DNA of 35,792 bases from Clostridia bacterium (GTDB lineage Bacteria; Bacillota; Clostridia; Christensenellales; Borkfalkiaceae), in assembly GCA_017408045.1 (NCBI GenBank), contig JAFQVL010000057.1, positions 1-35,792 of the forward strand, read 5' to 3'. The notes under the pieces were generated by a model that was not told where the DNA came from, searched no databases, and was given only the letters and a program-made list of their open reading frames with translations. The position numbers were made by a program, and so were the translations under genes. The number at the start of each line of letters is the position of its first letter. Within the stretch, counting starts at the first letter, position 1. Shown piece after piece: positions 1 through 7,569 of this stretch.

Positions 1-85
1 AAAAATCACAACTAAGTTGTTTTGATTGTTAAAACACCAAAACAAGCACGAAACAATGATTATTTTAATCAAAGTGAGCATTTTT
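1..85. other. AT-rich leader upstream of the DeoR-type regulator
   Basis: Short upstream region with no gene. It holds ACAACTAAGTTGT, a near-palindrome at about 8-20, and a loose inverted pair of TTGATT-type and AATCAA-type words. DeoR-family proteins often bind their own promoter region, so these could be operator half-sites, but nothing in the sequence proves it. No convincing promoter with 17-base spacing is visible, and the window starts here, so a promoter may lie outside. Confidence 0.25.
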
Positions 86-826
86 ATGAAAATAACACAA
101 GAAAAAAGAGTTTTGGAAATTTTAGAAACGCAGCAATACGCTTCCGTAGACGAATTGTCTGCCGCTTTAAGCGTTAGCGCTTCCACCATTCGCCGCACCT
201 TGGAAATTTTGCAACAGAAGGGGTTGGTAACGAGAACGCACGGCGGCGTAAAAATCAACGGCGACAACAATTTTTCGCCCAGCTTCACCTTCCGTATTCA
301 CCAAAATAGTTTTGAGAAGAAAAAAATTGCGCTTTCTGCAATCAAACTCATCAAAAACGGGGATATTATCTTTTTGGACGGTTCTACTTCCGCTTTTTAT
401 ATTGCCGAATACTTAAAGGAATTTAAGAACATTCGTGTGATTACCAACGGGATTGATACCCTTTCGCTTTTAGCGAAATACAATATCCTTGCCTATTCCA
501 CGGGCGGTCTGGTTTCCGCGGAGAACCCTTCCGTTTTGGTCGGTCGGTACGCCGAAGATATGATCGGCAATTTCCACGCAGATATTGCGTTTTTCTCTGC
601 GCAGGCAATGGACAACGACGGCGAGATATACGATTGCTACGAAGACGAAATTTTCATTCGTCGCGCTATGATTCAAAACGCCAAAACCAAAGTGTTCCTT
701 TGCGATAACACGAAAACGGGAAAGACCGCGCCCTATCATCTTTGCTCCTTGAAAGACGTTGACTACGTCGCCAGCAACCAACCGTTGCCGAACTCTATCC
801 CCACAGAAAAATTTTTAACCTTATAA
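86..826 (+). CDS. DeoR/GlpR-family transcriptional regulator
   Basis: A 246-residue protein of normal length for the DeoR family, which represses sugar or nucleoside catabolic genes and is relieved by a phosphorylated sugar. An N-terminal winged helix-turn-helix lies at about residues 5-54 (recognition part SASTIRRTLEIL, ending in RTHGG). A DeoR sensor domain follows, with DGSTS at about 98-102, VITNG at 118-122 and STGG near 138-141; these loops line the phosphosugar pocket in the family. I chose the ATG at 86 because it sits directly before the usual DeoR start and has a weak GTGAG upstream. An in-frame start at 26 would add 20 residues unlike the family. The next gene follows after 37 bases in the same direction, so both may share a transcript. 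The effector is unknown. Confidence 0.85.
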   Translation: MKITQEKRVLEILETQQYASVDELSAALSVSASTIRRTLEILQQKGLVTRTHGGVKINGDNNFSPSFTFRIHQNSFEKKKIALSAIKLIKNGDIIFLDGSTSAFYIAEYLKEFKNIRVITNGIDTLSLLAKYNILAYSTGGLVSAENPSVLVGRYAEDMIGNFHADIAFFSAQAMDNDGEIYDCYEDEIFIRRAMIQNAKTKVFLCDNTKTGKTAPYHLCSLKDVDYVASNQPLPNSIPTEKFLTL

Positions 827-863
827 AAGCGTCGATAATACGCAATTTTTTGGAGATAAATCT

Positions 864-1997
864 ATGTTTGAACAAACGAAAGCCCTTTGCCAACACTTTT
901 TAGATATGGGCATTCCCTGCTTTGACTTGATCGTCTACAAGGACGGAGAGTGCGTCCTTAGACACATGGGCGGTTATGCCGATCCGGAAAACAAAATTCC
1001 AATGCAGGGAAAGGAAAAATGGCATATCTATTCCTGCTCTAAACTCATCACCTGCGTGGCGGCGATGCAACTTTGGGAAAAGGGACTGTTCTCCTTGGAC
1101 GATAACCTGTCCGATTACTTGCCTGCCTTTGCGGAAATGACCGTAAAGACGGAAAACGGGATTAAAAAAGCGAAAAATCCCATCAAAATTAAGCACTTAT
1201 TCCAAATGACCGCCGGTATGGATTACGATATGCATACCCCCGAACTTGAAGAATATTACAGCATTCCGGGCAATCATTGTCCCACGATTGAAACGGTCAA
1301 TGAGTTTGCCAAAAAACCGCTCGTATACGAGCCGGGGGAAGGTTGGAAATACAGCGTTGCCCACGACGTGCTGGGGGCGCTTGTAGAGATAGTATCGGGC
1401 GAAAAGTTTGAAAACTATGTAAAAGCGCATATTTTCAACCCCCTTGGAATGAATAGTTCCGACTTTTTACACCCCCTTGAGGATTGGACGGGGTTTGCAA
1501 AACAGTACATTTACGATGCGAAAACCGGTCAATTCACCCCTGCGCTGCGCTATTGGTGTCATTTAGGAAAAGACTTTGCCAGCGGTGGCGGCGGTTGCAC
1601 CTCTACCGTTGAGGACTATATCAAGTTCTTAGAAGCTTTGCGCATCGGGGACGTCATCTTAAAGAAAGAAACGATCGCCTTGATGACTACCGATCATCTT
1701 ACGGAACAACAGCGCGCAACGTACTCCAAAGCGGCGAACTTCGGCTACGGTTTGGGTATGCGCACACCGTTAAACAATCCTGCCCAAACAGATTTTGGTT
1801 GGGGCGGCGCTGCGGGCGCGTACGCCGCCGTCGATCCCGTGAATAACTTCTCATTCTATTATTCGCAACACGTGTTAGAAGCACCCAACCGCCACCTGCG
1901 CGAATGGCTCTACACCACGATCCGAGCCGACCTGCTTGGCGAAAAAGTGGAAGTTCCCATTGATACGACGGACACTACCCCCCATTTGACCTACTAA
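864..1997 (+). CDS. Beta-lactamase-fold serine hydrolase (class C/PBP-like)
   Basis: A 377-residue protein of the beta-lactamase-related family, which includes class C beta-lactamases, DD-peptidases and esterases. The catalytic S-x-x-K is SCSK at residues 57-60 (S57, K60). The second motif appears as Y163-S-V, in the context GEGWKYSVAHDVLG, where class C enzymes have Y-x-N. The third motif region is FGWGGAAG at 311-318, in place of KTG or HxG. These substitutions fit the esterase or peptidase-like members better than a true beta-lactamase. No signal peptide is visible, so the enzyme is probably cytoplasmic. A TTGGAGAT ribosome site precedes the start. It follows the DeoR-type regulator at 37 bases, which suggests joint regulation. 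The substrate cannot be named. Confidence 0.8.
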   Translation: MFEQTKALCQHFLDMGIPCFDLIVYKDGECVLRHMGGYADPENKIPMQGKEKWHIYSCSKLITCVAAMQLWEKGLFSLDDNLSDYLPAFAEMTVKTENGIKKAKNPIKIKHLFQMTAGMDYDMHTPELEEYYSIPGNHCPTIETVNEFAKKPLVYEPGEGWKYSVAHDVLGALVEIVSGEKFENYVKAHIFNPLGMNSSDFLHPLEDWTGFAKQYIYDAKTGQFTPALRYWCHLGKDFASGGGGCTSTVEDYIKFLEALRIGDVILKKETIALMTTDHLTEQQRATYSKAANFGYGLGMRTPLNNPAQTDFGWGGAAGAYAAVDPVNNFSFYYSQHVLEAPNRHLREWLYTTIRADLLGEKVEVPIDTTDTTPHLTY

Positions 1998-2020
1998 AAA
2001 CATCGCTATATTCCCTCGAT

Positions 2021-2054
2021 AAAAAAACGGGATACCCCTCGGTATCCCGTTTTC
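2021..2054. terminator. Bidirectional intrinsic terminator
   Basis: A 10-base stem (ACGGGATACC with GGTATCCCGT, loop CCTC) is flanked by an A-tract on the left and a T-tract on the right. It lies between two convergent genes and can serve both. Confidence 0.9.
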
Positions 2055-2071
2055 ACTTTTCTTATAGGCGC

Positions 2072-2485
2072 TTATTTCATCAACTTAAAGAACGCATCGT
2101 ACGCGCCTTCAATGCGAATACCGTTATCGTCCAAAATATGCGCAAGGGTAAGAATATCCATAACGGCGGTCTGGTCCTTTTTAATCTTCTTCCAACCCTG
2201 ATAATCATCTAAGGTGATGATATCCGTGCCGTACTTTTCGTTTACGAAATTAGAATAATTCTGGTTGACGCAAATCGCCACGCCGCCAGAAAATTTAAAC
2301 AACTGCGGTTTCAAGAAAATAATGCTGTCAACACTTTCGGGCGGGAAATTGTACCACTCGCCGTCGTTCGCCTTCATACTCAGGTAGCCGCCGTTTTTAA
2401 TTTGCCAGCCAAGTTTTTCCTGCGCAATTTTATCGGGGGTAAATTTATACCTATTTTTATCCCATGTGAAAACTTCCTTGCTCAT
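2072..2485 (-). CDS. Small soluble protein, unknown function
   Basis: A 137-residue protein that I do not recognise. It begins MSKEVFTWDKNRYKF, has no signal peptide or membrane segment, and is mixed alpha/beta in character, with a Trp/Tyr/Asn-rich first half and a DILTLAHIL helix near the end. The ATG at 2485 lies eight bases after an AAGGAG site. An ATG six bases earlier (2491) is only two bases from it, so the later start is preferred. It has its own promoter (2520-2548) and shares a terminator with the convergent hydrolase, so it is probably monocistronic. No frameshift or truncation is visible. Confidence 0.7.
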   Translation of the reverse strand: MSKEVFTWDKNRYKFTPDKIAQEKLGWQIKNGGYLSMKANDGEWYNFPPESVDSIIFLKPQLFKFSGGVAICVNQNYSNFVNEKYGTDIITLDDYQGWKKIKKDQTAVMDILTLAHILDDNGIRIEGAYDAFFKLMK

Positions 2486-2519
2486 ATCCATTTCTCCTTA
2501 TATCGGTTTCATTGTCTTT

Positions 2520-2548
2520 AGTCTACCACAATCTCTCAAGCCTGTCAA
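2520..2548 (-). promoter_or_regulatory. Sigma-A-type promoter for the small unknown gene
   Basis: On the minus strand, TTGACA (2543-2548), a 17-base spacer and TAGACT (2520-2525). The start codon lies about 35 bases downstream of the -10 box, behind an AAGGAG site. Confidence 0.75.
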
Positions 2549-2624
2549 TACATTCCTTGAAAAAATACCGAAATTTGTCGATTTTTATCCATTATCTCTG
2601 CTCTATCAGCGACAAAATTGCCTA

Positions 2625-2653
2625 TTGACAAAACCCCGAAAAACTGCTATACT
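2625..2653 (+). promoter_or_regulatory. Sigma-A-type promoter for the HAD phosphatase gene
   Basis: TTGACA at 2625-2630, 17-base spacer, TATACT at 2648-2653. An AAGGAG ribosome site follows at 2672-2677, six bases before the ATG at 2684. It is divergent from the promoter at 2520-2548. Confidence 0.85.
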
Positions 2654-2683
2654 TAAAGACACCCAACAAACAAGGAGAATGGT

Positions 2684-3547
2684 ATGCGAAAAAAACCCAC
2701 CATCGCTTTGATGTACGACTTTGATAAAACCCTCTGTACGGAGGATATGCAAAACTACTCGTTTATCCCCAACCTCGGTATGACGACCGACGAATTTTGG
2801 GGGGAAGTAGAGGCTTTCCGCAAAAAGAATTATATGGAAAGCATCTTGGGCTATCTTTACTACACGATGCAAATTTGCAAAGAAAAAAATATCCCTTTCA
2901 CCAAGGAATATTTACAATCGGTCGGTAAGGATATTCGCTTTTTTAAGGGAGTACAAAACTGGTTCGACCGAATCAATAAATACGGCGAATCCATCGGCGT
3001 AAATATCGAACATTACGTTATTTCCAGCGGCATCAAGGAAATCATCGAGGGCAGCGAAATCAAGGACAACTTCAAAAAAATCTTCGCTTGTCAATATTAT
3101 TTTGACAAGAACGGCGCTGCCGTTTGGCCGAAGATTGCCATCAACTATACGCAAAAAACGCAATACGTCTTTCGTATCTCCAAGGGAATCTACGACGAAA
3201 CGGATACGAAGCGCGTCAACGACAAGATGGGCGACAGAGTCATCCCCTACCAGAATATGATTTATTTCGGAGACGGTATTACGGACATTCCCTGTATGAC
3301 CCTCATCAAAAAGCAGGGCGGCGTATCGATTGCCGTCTATACCAAAGGGCAGAAGAACAAAGTGACCGACCTCTTATTAGACGATAGGGTCAATTACATC
3401 TCCCTTGCCGATTATCAGGAGGGGAGCGATTTAGATTCCCTCGTCAAATGCATTCTGCAGAGAATGAAGTTAGCGCACACCCTACTGCTCAAGCAAAAAC
3501 AGCAACGGCAACGGGAATCGAAAAACACAACCGCAGAAAAGGCGTAA
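2684..3547 (+). CDS. HAD-superfamily phosphatase
   Basis: A 287-residue haloacid-dehalogenase-type hydrolase. Motif I is YDFDKTLC, with the nucleophile D12 and acid/base D14. Motif II is the SSG at 114-116. Motif IV is YFGDGITDIPC, with the metal-binding acidic pair around residues 197-201. The motif spacing leaves a helical cap of about 80-90 residues after motif I, as in phosphoserine-phosphatase-like members. The last 25 residues are Lys/Gln/Arg-rich and probably disordered. The gene has its own strong promoter and ribosome site. Small phosphate-ester hydrolysis is the likely reaction; the substrate cannot be read from the sequence. Confidence 0.85.
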   Translation: MRKKPTIALMYDFDKTLCTEDMQNYSFIPNLGMTTDEFWGEVEAFRKKNYMESILGYLYYTMQICKEKNIPFTKEYLQSVGKDIRFFKGVQNWFDRINKYGESIGVNIEHYVISSGIKEIIEGSEIKDNFKKIFACQYYFDKNGAAVWPKIAINYTQKTQYVFRISKGIYDETDTKRVNDKMGDRVIPYQNMIYFGDGITDIPCMTLIKKQGGVSIAVYTKGQKNKVTDLLLDDRVNYISLADYQEGSDLDSLVKCILQRMKLAHTLLLKQKQQRQRESKNTTAEKA

Positions 3548-3572
3548 GGACCACGGCTAAACAAAGAGTGGG

Positions 3573-3983
3573 CTATACCTCGTATTTGGCGCAGAGGGTC
3601 AAAAGTTTGCTCAGCGCGTTAGAAATTTCTTCCGTTTCATAGACAGATACCGACTCCTTCGTCGAATACCTGCCCACCTCTTTTTGTAATTTATGCAATA
3701 AAAGGCTATCCGCACCGGATAGTCTTTTTTCAGACAAAGCGTACAACAGCTTGCGTGCGTGTAAGAACCTTGCATCCAAAGGCAAGCGCTGATCCGCAAG
3801 CCCACCCAACGCTGTTTCCAGCCGACTTCTCACGTATTTATTGCGGCTATCGGGCAGGGCGGCTTGCAGCCGCATTTCCTCGACGAGATACGCCTTCGCC
3901 CTCTCACGCCGCCGCTGCAGCGCCAATCCAAACCCTACCGCGGCTACCACCGCAGCCAAACCAAAAACGATCGTTAATAACAT
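3573..3983 (-). CDS. Small single-pass membrane protein, unknown function
   Basis: A 136-residue protein with an N-terminal membrane segment (about residues 2-22, Ala/Val/Gly/Leu-rich) followed by RRRER, which suggests the charged helical remainder is cytoplasmic. I do not recognise a family. The ATG at 3983 is chosen because GAGGT lies seven bases upstream; an in-frame GTG at 3992 overlaps that site. It follows addA on the same strand after 52 bases. Its ribosome site forms one arm of the hairpin 3985-4028, so expression may depend on that hairpin. The end is convergent with the HAD gene, with 25 bases between. Confidence 0.65.
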   Translation of the reverse strand: MLLTIVFGLAAVVAAVGFGLALQRRRERAKAYLVEEMRLQAALPDSRNKYVRSRLETALGGLADQRLPLDARFLHARKLLYALSEKRLSGADSLLLHKLQKEVGRYSTKESVSVYETEEISNALSKLLTLCAKYEV

Positions 3984-3984
3984 A

Positions 3985-4028
3985 AAAAGCACCTCACGGC
4001 ATAATCATTGCCAGAACGAGGTGCTTTT
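3985..4028 (-). terminator. Hairpin after addA that also covers the next ribosome site
   Basis: A perfect 11-base inverted repeat (AAAAGCACCTC and GAGGTGCTTTT) with a 22-base loop that holds a smaller GGCA/TGCC stem. Read on the minus strand it is a stem followed by TTTTT, starting eight bases after the addA stop. The GAGGT of its downstream arm is the only ribosome site for the membrane-protein gene starting at 3983. It may act as a terminator or attenuator, or may mask translation. Confidence 0.7.
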
Positions 4029-4035
4029 ATACTTG

Positions 4036-7000
4036 TCAAACAATCTCTAATTCTAACCCACGGTAGATATTGACGAGGGTACAGCGTACCTTTTCCAAAG
4101 GGATATGCAAAATCTTCGCCACCGCCATTCGATACAACCGCAACTGCACGGCGTAAGTCTTACGCAAAGCGTCCTCCCCTTTTTGCGAATATTTATAATC
4201 GACGATTTCTGCACAGCCTTCGCCCACCACCAAAAGGTCGATTGCCCCTTGAATGAGCATCTCCTCATCGCACGCAGGACAGCCGCCGTCCGATTCTTCC
4301 CCAAGCACGGACAACACTTCCTTGGCAGGCAGCGCCGCCATGAACCGTTGCTCCTTATACATCCGCACGTCGCGCAGACGGTAGAATACTTCAGCCCCCA
4401 AAATTTCCGCCAACTTATCCGCCTGCAGTACCGACAAATATTCCTCGCTGAGCAGCCCTTGCGCCTGCATTTCATCCAAAGCTTGCAAAGCAAGCGACCG
4501 CAACACCGCCGCATCCCCCTTCACCGCGTCCAAGCGAACAAAGTCAAAATGCTCTAAGAAGGCGTGATAGGCGCTGCCGACCACGGTATCCTTACCGCCC
4601 TCGGCACGTTCCTCTGCCTGTACGGCATCGTCGTCCAAGTTTTCAACGAAGGCAGCCGACTTGTTGTCCTCTCCCGTTTCCAGAAGTTTCATCAACGCCG
4701 TAGGCGAGGTTTTGGCAGGCATATTTTCGCAGCCGGAATGTGCGTATTCCCACGCCTGCGCCCGTTCGATTTCCTCGACCAAAGCCGCATCCGTTTCCAC
4801 GGCAAGCGCTTGCCTCTCCAGGGTAGGTATTTCCATACCTGCCCCCTCTATTTTGTACTTTTCCCACAGCGAAAAATCGGTGATATCCTCGTATGATTTC
4901 CCGTAGCGAATATCCGCCCCTTCCGATTCCTCGTCGAAAATCATATGCAGAGCGTACTGCGCGCGCGTCAAGGCAACGTAGTAAACGTTTAACTCATCTC
5001 GAACGCACTCCAAGGCCTCCCTACGCTTATGCAACAGGCGCAGGACGGTGGACGAGCGAACCATTTTATCGGTATCGTACGCCCTGGGCGCTAAGCCGTA
5101 GTCGTCCACGTACCAGACCTCGTCCCGTTCTCCCTCGCGGAAGTTGCGGCTAAGGTTGGAGGCGATGACCACAGGGAATTCAAGCCCCTTGGAAGCGTGC
5201 ATCGTCATCACACGCACGGCGTTTTCACCGCCGTTTTCACAATACTTGACGGTATAATCCAGCATTTTTAACCGAGTTAAAAAGTCGTGCACATCGAGCG
5301 GTTCGGGGGAGCGTGTTTCCTCGATAAAACGGTGGATACGCTTCAAACAATTTTCGCCGTTCACGCCGGCGAGCAGACCGACTTCCATCTGCTTTTCCGC
5401 AATCACGCGGGTCAATACTTCGCCTGCATCGGCAACCTGCGCAAAGCGGCGCAGCTCCTCAAAGTAATCGAAGAACTCCTGCAATTTTTTCTTCAGCTCG
5501 TCCTCGTGCGTCAAAATATAATTTCGGCAAGCGGTACGGAAATTCGCCCTTTGGACGCCTTCCCCTTCTCCTTTTTCCCCTTCGCCACGGCGCTTTCTTT
5601 CCTCTTCTTCCGCCTGCTCTACTGCCGTCTGCGCCAGACGAACGGCAACCAAATCGTCCTCGGTCAAGCCACCGATCGGGGAGAGCAAAACGCTGGCAAG
5701 CGGAATATCCTGCTCACAATTATCTAAGAGGTGTATCAGGTCGATCAGCGTTTTGATTTCAGGAAAATCGCAGATATTGATCGGGGCTTCCGCAGACACA
5801 GGCACGCCCTCGGCAGACAGCGCGGCGATGACCTCTGCAATGCTCCCCTTCTTCCAACGGTCCAGCACGGCAATATCCGAATACTGCACGCGCTTGTACT
5901 GACCCGATTCCACGTCATAATATTCCGACATACGCTCCCGTTCGATAATTTCACGGATTTTCTTCGCCATATTCGAAAGTTTGGCTTTGCGCAAAGCGGC
6001 GTTTTCTCGCACGGAGTACACGTCCGAAACGGGTTCTTCCTTTTCCGTTTCCTCTTTTCCAACAAAGTGCAACTGCACCCTGCCCGCGCCCTCCTCATAC
6101 AAGCCGCCAAACGCCATCACACCGTCGGTTTTGTAGTCTACTTCGCTGTTTTCCGTCGTCATAATCCGCTTGAACTGCTCGTTCACGGCGTCTAAGACGG
6201 GGGAAACGCTGCGGAAGTTTTTACTCAACGGCAAAGCGTTCGCATTCGGGTCGGCTTTGAATTCCGCCCACTTTTCCGCAAAGAATTTCGACTTACTGCC
6301 ACGGAAACCGTAGATAGATTGCTTGATATCCCCGACCAAAAAGAGGTTCTTGCCCGAAACCCCTCGGACGATGCGCTCTTGCACGGGGTTGACGTCCTGA
6401 TATTCGTCCACGAATACGTACGAATACTTATTCGCAAATTCCTCGGCTATCTCTCTACGGCTCAAAAGCGCTAAGGCGTAATGTTCCAAATCGTTATAAT
6501 CGAGTACGCCGCGCAACTTTTTCAGGCGCATATATTCTTCGTCAAAACGCAACACGAATTTGGCAAGCGGCTGCGCCAACTCTGCCGCAAGAGAGAAGTT
6601 TCTTCTCTCTTCCTCGCGCGAGGCAACCACCTTGCGTTCCTCGTCGTTCATTTTTTTCTTGATTTTCTTCTCCTGCAAACGCACCATCTGCTCGTAGGCG
6701 GCGAGCACCTCGGGCGCATCCTTATTCGGGTCTACCTTGGGCTTTGTGGGCATCTTTCCCCACGGCATTGCGGCAAGCGTAAACAAGTCGCCTGCGTCCA
6801 TCCACTCGTTTAAAACGTCCATCAACAGCCCACAATGTTTGGCAAGATCCGCCCGACCGTATTTTTCAAAAGTGGCGTAGAGAGCAGACAACTGTTCCCG
6901 ATAGAATTTGCACTTTTCGACGTACCACGAAAAGCACTCCTTGCAGATTTCGTCAAAGAGCGCGTCGCTGTCCTGCCCAGAGGCAAGCAGTTCTTTTTCA

Positions 7001-7569
7001 TAGTCCACGCGCGTACGCACTTTGCTATGCACCTCTAAAATGACCTTGCGCAGCGTATCGTCCTTTTTCTTACGGAAGAATACGGACAACAGTTTTTTGA
7101 AGTCCTCATTCTCCTCGGCGTACGCCTGCTCGAAGACATTTTCCACGGCTCGGTTTTTTAAAGCAACTCCGTCCGCATCGTCCTCGGCGATAATCCCAAA
7201 GCGGTTGCCCACGTCCGTTGCATAAAAATGGGTGCGTATGAGTTTTGCACAGAAGTAGTGAATGGTGGAAATATCAGCGAGCGCCACCTGACGGTGCTGC
7301 GCTTTCAAACGCTCGCGATTTTCCTTGGAAGTCGCAGGGTCGTTCATGGCTTTTACAAGTGCCTTACGCAGTTCCTCCTTCATAGATGCCGCCGCTTTTT
7401 TCGTGTAGGTGACGGCAAGGACATCCTTTACGTCCACCCCTTCGTCGCGAATTAAGCGTATCATCTTTTCAATCATCACCGTAGTCTTACCGCTACCTGC
7501 CGAGGCAGAAACGATGGTTCTACCTTGCGCCTCGATGGCTTTGAGTTGTTCGTCGGTAAATTTACTCAT
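4036..7569 (-). CDS. addA: AddA helicase-nuclease subunit
   Basis: A 1177-residue ATP-dependent helicase-nuclease, close to the usual AddA length. Together with AddB it resects double-strand DNA ends for recombination. Seen in order: Walker A SASAGSGKTT at about residues 21-30; UvrD-type VFVDEYQD ending near 392; VGDIKQSIYGFRGS near 412-425; MTMHASKGLEFPVV (helicase motif V region) about two-thirds along; and a RecB-type nuclease domain near the end, with GAIDLLV and IVDYKYS carrying the metal-binding Asp and Asp-Tyr-Lys. The start at 7569 (MSKFTDEQ) follows GAGGAG and overlaps the addB stop by eight bases, giving translational coupling. An upstream in-frame start at 7602 lies inside addB and is not preferred. 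The gene appears intact. Confidence 0.95.
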   Translation of the reverse strand: MSKFTDEQLKAIEAQGRTIVSASAGSGKTTVMIEKMIRLIRDEGVDVKDVLAVTYTKKAAASMKEELRKALVKAMNDPATSKENRERLKAQHRQVALADISTIHYFCAKLIRTHFYATDVGNRFGIIAEDDADGVALKNRAVENVFEQAYAEENEDFKKLLSVFFRKKKDDTLRKVILEVHSKVRTRVDYEKELLASGQDSDALFDEICKECFSWYVEKCKFYREQLSALYATFEKYGRADLAKHCGLLMDVLNEWMDAGDLFTLAAMPWGKMPTKPKVDPNKDAPEVLAAYEQMVRLQEKKIKKKMNDEERKVVASREEERRNFSLAAELAQPLAKFVLRFDEEYMRLKKLRGVLDYNDLEHYALALLSRREIAEEFANKYSYVFVDEYQDVNPVQERIVRGVSGKNLFLVGDIKQSIYGFRGSKSKFFAEKWAEFKADPNANALPLSKNFRSVSPVLDAVNEQFKRIMTTENSEVDYKTDGVMAFGGLYEEGAGRVQLHFVGKEETEKEEPVSDVYSVRENAALRKAKLSNMAKKIREIIERERMSEYYDVESGQYKRVQYSDIAVLDRWKKGSIAEVIAALSAEGVPVSAEAPINICDFPEIKTLIDLIHLLDNCEQDIPLASVLLSPIGGLTEDDLVAVRLAQTAVEQAEEEERKRRGEGEKGEGEGVQRANFRTACRNYILTHEDELKKKLQEFFDYFEELRRFAQVADAGEVLTRVIAEKQMEVGLLAGVNGENCLKRIHRFIEETRSPEPLDVHDFLTRLKMLDYTVKYCENGGENAVRVMTMHASKGLEFPVVIASNLSRNFREGERDEVWYVDDYGLAPRAYDTDKMVRSSTVLRLLHKRREALECVRDELNVYYVALTRAQYALHMIFDEESEGADIRYGKSYEDITDFSLWEKYKIEGAGMEIPTLERQALAVETDAALVEEIERAQAWEYAHSGCENMPAKTSPTALMKLLETGEDNKSAAFVENLDDDAVQAEERAEGGKDTVVGSAYHAFLEHFDFVRLDAVKGDAAVLRSLALQALDEMQAQGLLSEEYLSVLQADKLAEILGAEVFYRLRDVRMYKEQRFMAALPAKEVLSVLGEESDGGCPACDEEMLIQGAIDLLVVGEGCAEIVDYKYSQKGEDALRKTYAVQLRLYRMAVAKILHIPLEKVRCTLVNIYRGLELEIV

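Noticed and set aside
864..1997. True class C beta-lactamase (resistance gene)
   Set aside because: S-x-x-K is present, but Y-x-N reads Y-S-V, KTG is absent and no signal peptide is seen, so an esterase or peptidase-like role is more likely.
4105..7455. Open frames on the plus strand opposite addA
   Set aside because: They lie antisense to a gene with complete helicase and nuclease motifs, have no ribosome sites and read as low-quality Arg/Ser/Pro-rich protein.
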